This document shows, piece by piece, positions 57,230 to 64,000 of a stretch of DNA of 64,000 bases. How positions within the stretch are numbered: the stretch's first letter is position 1; each line of letters starts with the position of its first letter. Under the pieces are notes generated by a model. That model saw only the letters and a list, made by a program, of their open reading frames with translations, ran no database searches and had not been told where the DNA came from. The position numbers and the translations under genes are program-made. The DNA comes from Batkoa obscura. Taxonomy: Eukaryota; Entomophthoromycota; Entomophthoromycetes; Entomophthorales; Batkoaceae. The stretch lies in assembly GCA_030770535.1 (NCBI GenBank), contig JASVEC010000050.1:186001-250000 (forward strand). The letters run 5' to 3'.

Positions 57230-57371
57230 GCTAAGTTAATAAATAGTCAAAGAGCAAGTAGTTGTAATAATAAGTAAAAACTATTAATACACTGCTTGTA
57301 TTACATAGGGATGGTTAATTATAGTTTTGGGGCTAACCACTCCCTCCCATGCAGCTATTTATTAACTTAGC
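57230..57371. repeat. nested stem-loop after the transposase gene
   Basis: A 17-bp sequence (57230-57246, GCTAAGTTAATAAATAG) is perfectly inverted at 57355-57371. Inside lies a second stem, GGGATGGTTA near 57308 against TAACCACTCCC near 57334. It starts 11 bp after the transposase stop. It could be a 3'-end/termination hairpin, or a separate 142-bp miniature element inserted there. Confidence 0.8.
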
Positions 57372-57730
57372 GATATATTAATAATGTAATTATAACATTA
57401 AAATAATTTATTCATTTGATAGCAAATCTGTAGTGTTGAATATAAAACAATTAATAATAAATATTTCTTAATAAAGCTATATAAAAGCATATATTTATTT
57501 ACATATTACAACTTTGACTAATATCACTATACAGGCTATATTAGTAAAATCTTTACTAATCCAGGAATTTATATTAAATTTAATAAAAATTCCGCTAATT
57601 GACAATATAAATTATAACAAAATAATTTAAAACTGTGTCGGGTACTTTTGGCTTTTAATAAAGAATTTATTTTTATAGAATTTTAAGCAAAGTTTTTAAA
57701 ATATAAATATTTAAAAATTGGATAAAAAAA

Positions 57731-57755
57731 TGAAACCAATTCGGACACCCCCATA
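57731..57755 (-). repeat. right terminal inverted repeat of the DNA transposon
   Basis: Exact inverted copy of 54876-54900, ending CGGACACCCCCATA. A solo LTR begins two bases later. Confidence 0.95.
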
Positions 57756-57756
57756 T

Positions 57757-58221
57757 TGTGAAATATTGCTTTATTTAGCTCTCGGATTGATTACAACGCA
57801 ACAATCACTTAAGTTGCTGTGTTCTCAAGTTCAAACACAATCAAATCAGTGTCCCTTATTTTGATTTACTGCGAAAATTTCTAACTTCATATTGCAAGGA
57901 ATAACATCCTCTCGTTTTAATATCCATATTTATTGGAGTATAAAAGAGATTCTTCAATATGATAACTCGAGGCTTTTTTAATTGGATTACTCCCTGATAA
58001 CGTATCGTTAATAAAATCACTAAGTCTTTCTGATAACATCTTATATAGATTTCACGGTAGTATCTCCCATTGTATTTGTTTACATAATTCGTAGCTTATT
58101 ACGTACTATTTCTATTAAGCTAAGTCTATCTTAGTTACATAAACTAAGACCCTTCGACTCAAGGCAAGTTAATTAAGCAAGAGTAGCTTTTAACTTCGAC
58201 CACTAAGTATCAACTTTCACA
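57757..58221 (+). repeat. solo LTR inserted at the transposon's right tip
   Basis: 465 bp from TGTGAAATATTGC to AACTTTCACA, with a number of scattered differences from the full-length element's LTRs. Flanked by the 4-bp duplication ATAT (57753-57756 and 58222-58225), three bases of which belong to the transposon's TIR end. A solo LTR results from recombination between the two LTRs of an earlier full element. It is younger than the transposon insertion and older than the element at 46332. Confidence 0.92.
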
Positions 58222-59171
58222 ATATAAATAATATTATTTTATTTATACTATTATTAATTAAAATATAATAATTTTAAAAATAACAACTTTTAGATTTGTT
58301 TAAATAACCTAATAATAAATAGTTTAATTTAAAAATAAAAATAAAAATAAAAAGTTTGAATTAAAAAATATTAATATTTTATAATAGTTATCATTTTATT
58401 TTTTTTAATTTACCAGTTATTAAATTTTTAATCAGATATGTATATTTTTTTTTATAATATTAATAATATTTTTATTTTTATTGTTTAAAATTAAGTTAAT
58501 AACTTATTTAACTTATGTAGCTTTAATTTTAAAATTCTGTTATATTTTATAGCATAACTAGGTTTATAACTAGTTTTTAAATTTACTTCATCTTCTTTGC
58601 TATAGTTATACCTGTTTTATAAAGCTTTGTAAAAATCATGTTTACTTTATACTATCATATTAAAATTTTATAGAAAACTGGTGCTATTTTATAAATATTA
58701 ATATTATTAAAAATTACTGTTTATTAAATATCCTCTTATTTTAGCACCTAAACAAGTATTTTAACAGTTTCATAGCAAAATTATGATTTATATGCCAACT
58801 ATTTCTACCAAATTGATAATAAATCGCTATCCAAGGTTGTATTATTATTTCTGCTTACTTAAGAGTGTTTCCATTAGTAAACAGAGATCTTTGCGCTGGT
58901 TTTTGGTCAGTTGTTTACTAGATAAAATTTAAGTGCTATAAAATTATATGCTTTGCTTTCTGTACTAAAATAGTCCGTCTAAAATTAGCGCAAAAATTTA
59001 TGTTCGTTGATGGAAGCACTCTATCTATTAAAAAGAACAACATAATAAAGTATGATTGGATGGAAATGTAAAAGGATTTGGTCATTGGCCTAAAAGTTAA
59101 TATGGTTAACTCACAAAGCCACCAAAAAAGAAAAGCAAATAAATTAATCTTAAAGTAATTACAGTATTAAA
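58222..59171. other. A+T-rich spacer upstream of the septin gene
   Basis: About 0.95 kb, no coding exon. A short 9-bp inverted repeat (TAGTAAACA at 58875, TGTTTACTA at 58912) is the only structure noticed. Confidence 0.5.
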
Positions 59172-60756
59172 ATGATCTCTACCTCTCCATCTGCATTATG
59201 TGGTATAGCAAACTTACCGAATCAAGTACATAAAATTGCTATAAAAAAAGGAAAGAACTATACAGTTTTAGTAGTTGGTAGATATTTTATATGTTAGTTT
59301 AATCAGGTACTAATAAAAATTGTAGGAGAATCTGGTTTAGGGAAAACTACCTTTATTAATACTCTTTTAGCTTCTACTATATCAAAATATAAGGACCCAT
59401 CTAAAAGACATCGTTTAGTAGAAAAAACCACTCAAATCAGTTTAACTAAAGCTAGTAACTTGGAATTTTTTATTAAATGTGGATATTAAACTAAATTAAT
59501 TAAATTAGCGTTTGAGGAAAGTTTATTTAAAACAAAATTAACGTTGGTTGATACACCTGGATTTGGAGACTTTATTAACAATAACGAAAGTTGGATACCT
59601 ATCTTAAACTATATTGAAACCCAATACCAAAGTTATTTCTTTCAGGAACAACAGCCGGATCGTACTCAATTAAATGATTTACGTATTTCTGTTTGCATTT
59701 ACTTCATTCGTCCTTCTGGTCATGGGTATGCACTATTTCTAATATTTTTCATTACTTGATGTTCTATTTTAGATTGTCTCAACTGGATATTAAAGCTATG
59801 AAAGCACTTGGCAGCAGAACAAATCTTATACCAGTTATAGCTAAATCTGATACACTTTCACCTAGTGCTTTGAATGATTTTAAAAAAAGGGTATTATTAA
59901 ATTTATTATATTAGTTGATTTTAATATGTTATTTTAGATCAGTGAATGCATAGAATCAAATAAAATTAATGTCTTCAAGTGCCCTGTTGATAAATCAGAT
60001 CAATTAGACTTACAATTAGCTAAAGATTTTAATGTAAATAAGTTCTTTACTTTAATTATTTTATACTAATTATTACAGGAAACTATGCCATTTGCAGTTA
60101 TAGGAAGTGAGAAAATTATTAAAAATAAAGATGGAAAAGAAGTATTGGCACGTGAGTATCCATGGGGTATTGTAGAAGGTAAATAAACTGCTCTGTTTTT
60201 TAAGAAATATTAACAAGTATTTAGTTGAAAATGAAAATCATTGTGATTTTATCAAACTTCGTAATATCTTAATTCGGTAAAGTTTAAGTATAAATACTAA
60301 AATATTAATTTATCCTTTTAAATTATATAGTACTCACATGCTCGATTTGATTGAAACTACTGACCAAACTCATTACGATAGTTTCAAAAAGGAGGTTATC
60401 CAAAAGGGGTTAAGTGAGCTTAGGTATAAAGATCCAAAATTCTATATAAGATGTTATTTATCCAAAAAAAAATTATAGAAAAAAGAAAGAAAATCCAAAG
60501 TTTAAGGAGGAAGAAGATAACTTACGTCATAAATTTACTGAGCAAGTTAGAATCGAAGAATCTCGTTTCCGTCAATGGGAGCTTAAGGTATCTTAATTAA
60601 AATTATACTATATTAATCTAATTGTTGTTTTAGCTTATTGCTGAAAGAGACCGACTTAATAAAGATTTGGAAGCTGAACACTTGATAGTTCGTCAGTTAG
60701 AAGGTGAAATCGAAAATCTTACTATTTCTCAACAAAACAAAGCATATCGTAAATAA
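59172..60756 (+). CDS. septin, Cdc12/AspC-like
   Basis: Filament-forming GTPase of the septum and cortex, about nine exons. The N-terminus reads MISTSPSALCGIANLPNQVH, then VLVVGESGLGKTTFINTLLA (P-loop, interrupted by an intron between VVG and ESG), TLVDTPGFGDFINNNESW (G3), VCIYFIRPSGHG, LIPVIAKSDTL (G4) and [20 protein letters not shown] (septin-unique element). After THMLDLIETT the C-terminus is coiled coil: FTEQVRIEESRFRQWELK, LIAERDRLNKDLEAEH. The RFRQWE...ERDRLNKDLE tail resembles Cdc12/AspC. The paralogue group is less certain than the family. Every G motif is intact. It lies 3 kb from the telomere. Confidence 0.9.
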
Positions 60757-61005
60757 TCAAAGTTTTATTAATATATTGTCCAAAGTCAAAGTTAAGGGAT
60801 GGTTTGTATTTGTTGGGTTTTTCTCAAGTTATCCTTTTGATTGTTCTTTTCTAAATAAAACTTTAGCTTCACTTTTGTCATTTTATAAACTTCAACTTTA
60901 ATTTATTATTAATAATAACTTTATCTTTTAAATTATAACAAAAAACACATTAAAAAATAACTTTACAATTTATATTTGAGATGTTGATTTCATTCAAAAT
61001 TTCTT
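60757..61005. other. convergent spacer septin / otubain
   Basis: About 250 bp, A+T-rich, between two stops; no feature. Confidence 0.5.
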
Positions 61006-62087
61006 TTATTCATAAACTATATCATAATGACCTGGGCGATAAAGTAACGTAATTGGAGAGGATACATACCCCTTTTCAGTTGCAGATTTGGTTGTATAAT
61101 CTAAGAAATTAACATGAGGAGATTCAGCAACTGAAGAATGACCATCAAGGTAGGCAACTTTGATTGGAAGTGATAAGAAGGTAGCTAAGATTGTTATGTG
61201 TATTTCATCACTTTCTTTACCCATAGCTTCTACATTTAAATTACAAAAATGATCCATCTCGGTATTACTGCCATTATATGATTGTAAGCAAGGGTCATCT
61301 AAAATAAATGGCAAATAATCATCTGAATTCAATTTTAAAAAGGCAGAGGTTAAGAAACGGAAGTAAACAACAATTGCATTTGAAATTTCATCAGTTTGAA
61401 ATACCGATAATAATATTTGCTTTCGCTCAGGATCTTTGGCTTTAGGATGACCAGGACTAAAGTTCTTAAGTTGCTCAATTGTAATATCATAAAAATCTTC
61501 AATCACGATGCTTTGAAATCCTGCTTTTTTTAAAATAGAAGGACTATTCTTGATGAATTCATAAAAATTTAAATATGCTTCCATAGTACCATCAAGGATT
61601 TTTTCATATATAGAAAAGGTTAAAGCTATAGTTGTAAATTATTCGGTTGTTTAATATTAGTAAGAATATATACCTCTATAAAAACAGTTTCCTAAATAAA
61701 ACATTAAAGCTATTAATTTTGAAATAAGATTTAAAGGTACCATCACCACGACATCTACGAAATTTTGAGTGCGTTTTAGATAGATTCTAAAAGAACTTAA
61801 TTTATTTTATAACTCTAATTTATTTTAGAACTTACATCAATTTTTTGTGTAAAAATCTTTGAGCCATTAATATACTCTGATATAAGATTTGATAAAGGTT
61901 CTTCGATACTTACAAGAGGATGGTTATTTGCTTCTTCATCCTTTATTTTTTGTTCAAAATTAACCATATCCATATCATTGAAATTTCTCAGATCTGAGCC
62001 CGGGTTCAAAACGTTTTCAAGCATGTCATCTTTACCTTTTACTTCTCCTTGGCCTTTGTTTAATATCTCTGAGTTTTGGTTATCCAT
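61006..62087 (-). CDS. otubain-type deubiquitinase (OTU, peptidase C65)
   Basis: Cysteine peptidase that cleaves ubiquitin chains (human OTUB1/2 relatives). The start MDNQNSEILNKGQGEVKGKD is followed by an acidic N-terminus and EYINGSKIFTQKID. The catalytic loop is spread over three exons: KFRRCRGD, then an 18-nt micro-exon (61674-61691) encoding most of GNCFYR with the catalytic Cys, then ALTFSIYEKILDGTMEAY. The last exon has FQSIVIEDFYDITIEQL, VVYFRFLTSAFLK, EAMGKESDEIHITILA and the catalytic His in LLYRPGHYDIVYE at the very C-terminus, as in OTUB1. Length and motif order are normal. It is the last gene before the telomere, starting about 1.7 kb from it. Confidence 0.92.
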
Positions 62088-63146
62088 TTTTAAAATAATG
62101 TAGTAAAGGAGTAAATTTGATTAAAAACTTTGTATTTATGCACTCGCGTCATCTTTTAGCCTATTATTTAATAAAGAATAATTGAGTTTATTTTTAGAAC
62201 AAATTAAATTATTTAATTGTATAGCATTTATATAGGCTATTAGTTTTATACTAAGGATTGATTTATATAGATTGACTGTTTTATAAATTAAACGTTATTG
62301 GGTAATTACGGCTTTGTTAACTACATAGTAACATTTAATTTATGAAACAATCAAATATATAAATTAAACCCCAGCATAAAACTGTTTTTTAATTTAATAT
62401 TTTTATATAGTTTAAAAAATAAATAAATAAAATTATAACTATAATAAATAAATAAAATCTATTTTAAAAATTATAAAGTAAAATAACAGTTTAAATTTTT
62501 ATAATTATTTTAATTATAAAAATAATATTTACTTTACATTTTATATTTACTATATTATAAATTTTGATATTTATAATTAAATTCATTTCGACTATATATT
62601 TTATTTATAAATTAATTTAAGTAAAGTTATTAGTTTTGATTAAAGTTGGAATAAATTAGTTTTAGTTAATTATCTAGCTTTATTTTGGTAATAATTAATT
62701 TGTATAAAAAACAAATATTGATTTATTAATATATAGCTATAAAAAACTATAGATTTTGAATTTAACTATTTTTAACTCTAAACTTAACCTTGATTTTCAT
62801 TTTTAACTTTTAATTTTAACTTTAACTTTAACTTTGATTATAATAATAATAGATTATTTATTAAGTTAAAATAAATTAAAATTATTAAATTTTAAATTTA
62901 TTAGCCTCTGATTAACTGATTTATTATAATTATAAAGCTATAGTAATTACATTTAAATTGTTTTTATTTATATATAACTTATATAGTTATTTAGTAAAAA
63001 AAACATAAAAAATATTATGCTTTTAAGTAAAAATAACTGCTATATATAGCATTATAATTTCAAATGAAGCCGATAATTAATAAGCCTTAGTTTATATAAC
63101 AAAAATAAACTATAATGCATAAATATAAAATGTTTATTAACATGTT
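62088..63146. other. subtelomeric A+T-rich gene-free DNA
   Basis: About 1 kb with homopolymer runs and short TAA/TTA motifs, including a small TTTAAC-type run near 62810-62835. No open frame of note and no conserved subtelomeric gene. Confidence 0.6.
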
Positions 63147-63336
63147 TGTGAAATATTACTTTATTAGCTCTCGGATTGATTATAACACAACAATCGCTTA
63201 AGTTGCTGTGTTCTCAAGTTCAAACACAATCAAGCCAGAGTCCCTTATTTTGATTTGCTGCGAGAATTTCTAACTTCATATTGCAAAGAATATTATCTCC
63301 TTTTAATATCCATACTTATTGGAGTATAAAAGAGAC
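63147..63336 (+). repeat. truncated LTR (left part only)
   Basis: Starts TGTGAAATATTACTTTA and follows the Ty3/gypsy LTR for about 190 bp, ending around GGAGTATAAAAGAGA. A few bases later an opposite-orientation LTR starts. Broken copy. Confidence 0.85.
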
Positions 63337-63339
63337 TAC

Positions 63340-63804
63340 TGTGAAAGTTGGTACTCAGTGGTAGGAGTTAAAAACAGTTCTTGGTTGATTAACTTGCCTT
63401 GAGTCGAAGGGTCTTAGTTTATATAACTAAGATAGACTTAAATGAATAGGAATAATACGTAATAAGTTACGAACTATGTAAAACAAATAGAATAGACAAT
63501 ACTACTGTAAAATCTATGTAAGATGTTGTCAGAAAGACTTAGTGGCTTTATTAATGGTACGATATCAGGGAATAAGTCAATTAAAAAGCTTCGAGTTATC
63601 ATGTTGAAGAATCTCTTTTATACCCTAACAAGTATGGATATCAAAACGAGAGGATAATATTGTTTGCAATGTGAAGTTAGAAATTCTCGCAGTAAATCAA
63701 AATAAGGGACTCTGGCTTGATTGTGTTTGAACTTGAGAACACAGCAACTTAAGTGATTGTTGTGTTATAATCAATCCGAGAGCTAAATAAAGCAATATTT
63801 CACA
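63340..63804 (-). repeat. inverted LTR abutting the telomere
   Basis: 465-bp copy in minus orientation, TGTGAAAGTTGG to CAATATTTCACA. Its outer 190 bp are inverted relative to the truncated LTR at 63147-63336, so the two could fold back with a loop of about 280 nt. No matching 4-bp duplication flanks it (CTAC left, AGGG right), unlike the other LTRs. Only 10 bp separate it from the telomeric array. Confidence 0.9.
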
Positions 63805-63814
63805 AGGGATATTT

Positions 63815-64000
63815 TTAGGGTTAGGGTTAGGGTTAGGGTTAGGGTTAGGGTTAGGGTTAGGGTTAGGGTTAGGGTTAGGGTTAGGGTTAGGGTTAGGGTT
63901 AGGGTTAGGGTTAGGGTTAGGGTTAGGGTTAGGGTTAGGGTTAGGGTTAGGGTTAGGGTTAGGGTTAGGGTTAGGGTTAGGGTTAGGGTTAGGGTTAGGG
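63815..64000 (+). repeat. telomere, 31 perfect TTAGGG repeats
   Basis: 186 bp of uninterrupted TTAGGG on the plus strand, G-rich strand running to the right, hence a right chromosome end. No degenerate units are present at the inner border. The array reaches the window edge, so its true length is unknown. Confidence 0.98.

Larger units (their letters stand above)
54876..57755 (+). mobile_element. DNA transposon with 25-bp perfect TIRs and a DDE-like transposase
   Basis: 2.88-kb element. The left terminus (54876-54900) starts TATGGGGGTGTCCG and is an exact inverted copy of 57731-57755. It contains one rightward gene (55516-57219), an old inverted LTR fragment in its 5' leader (55065-55424) and a nested stem-loop after the gene (57230-57371). 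The left flank ends TAAATA. The right flank is hidden by a solo LTR inserted at the very tip, but DNA beyond that LTR resumes so that TAAATA again follows the terminus, implying a 6-bp target duplication. The open transposase and perfect TIRs mean it may still be active. I cannot assign it to a named superfamily. Confidence 0.9.

Noticed and set aside
58875-58920. 9-bp inverted repeat TAGTAAACA / TGTTTACTA
   Set aside because: Too short and too A+T-rich to stand out; no flanking duplication or second copy.
63815-64000. Simple microsatellite inside the chromosome rather than a telomere
   Set aside because: The repeat is the canonical fungal TTAGGG, perfect for 31 units, oriented G-rich toward the window edge and preceded by subtelomeric LTR pieces.

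Overview
This is a very A+T-rich nuclear chromosome end from a fungus. The right edge is 31 perfect TTAGGG units (63815-64000), so the window runs from ordinary gene space on the left into a right telomere. Fungal identity is supported by a copper-fist regulator, a vacuolar DAP2-type dipeptidyl peptidase, carboxypeptidase Y, monofunctional RIB3, a Vid21/Eaf1 NuA4 scaffold, a septin and GPI-type Ser/Thr-rich wall proteins. Nearly all host genes have several short introns (about 35-80 nt, GTAA...TTTAG). Retained endonuclease V and a PPP1R21-like protein argue against a budding yeast and fit an early-diverging or filamentous lineage. I cannot name the species.

Layout. 1-27.7 kb: endosulfine IGO1, DAP2-type peptidase, RIO2 kinase, NPC2-like lipid carrier, PP4 phosphatase catalytic subunit (PPH3), copper-fist factor, VID21/EAF1, RIB3, two GPI-anchored Ser/Thr/Pro-rich proteins, carboxypeptidase Y, RCE1 CAAX protease and an unrecognised Cys-containing protein whose stop overlaps that of RCE1. 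27.7-29.8 kb: gene-free. 29.8-42.5 kb: endonuclease V, ALG3 mannosyltransferase, PPP1R21-like coiled-coil protein, XPF/RAD1 nuclease and KGD1. 43.9-45.9 kb: a head-to-head pair of Thr-rich secreted paralogues.

46.3-58.2 kb is a mobile-element block. It holds a whole-looking Ty3/gypsy element with apparently identical 468-bp LTRs and a DNA transposon (54876-57755) with perfect 25-bp terminal inverted repeats and a 567-aa transposase I cannot place in a named superfamily. A solo LTR sits exactly on the transposon's right tip. Three 104-bp miniature elements (16-119, 17686-17789, 54525-54628) share the transposon's end pattern and are probably its non-autonomous partners.

59.2-62.1 kb: two conserved single-copy-type genes, a Cdc12-like septin and an otubain, lie within 5 kb of the telomere. 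The otubain's catalytic cysteine is encoded by an 18-nt micro-exon. 63.1-63.8 kb: a truncated LTR and an inverted LTR abut the telomere with only 10 bp between.

Independent host pathways are represented rather than one cluster: PP2A/PP4 control (IGO1, PPH3, perhaps PPP1R21), secretory and vacuolar processing (ALG3, DAP2, CPY, RCE1, NPC2, wall proteins), chromatin and repair (VID21, XPF, EndoV), ribosome assembly (RIO2) and metabolism (RIB3, KGD1). The strongest candidate for something undescribed is the DNA transposon with its 104-bp miniature family.
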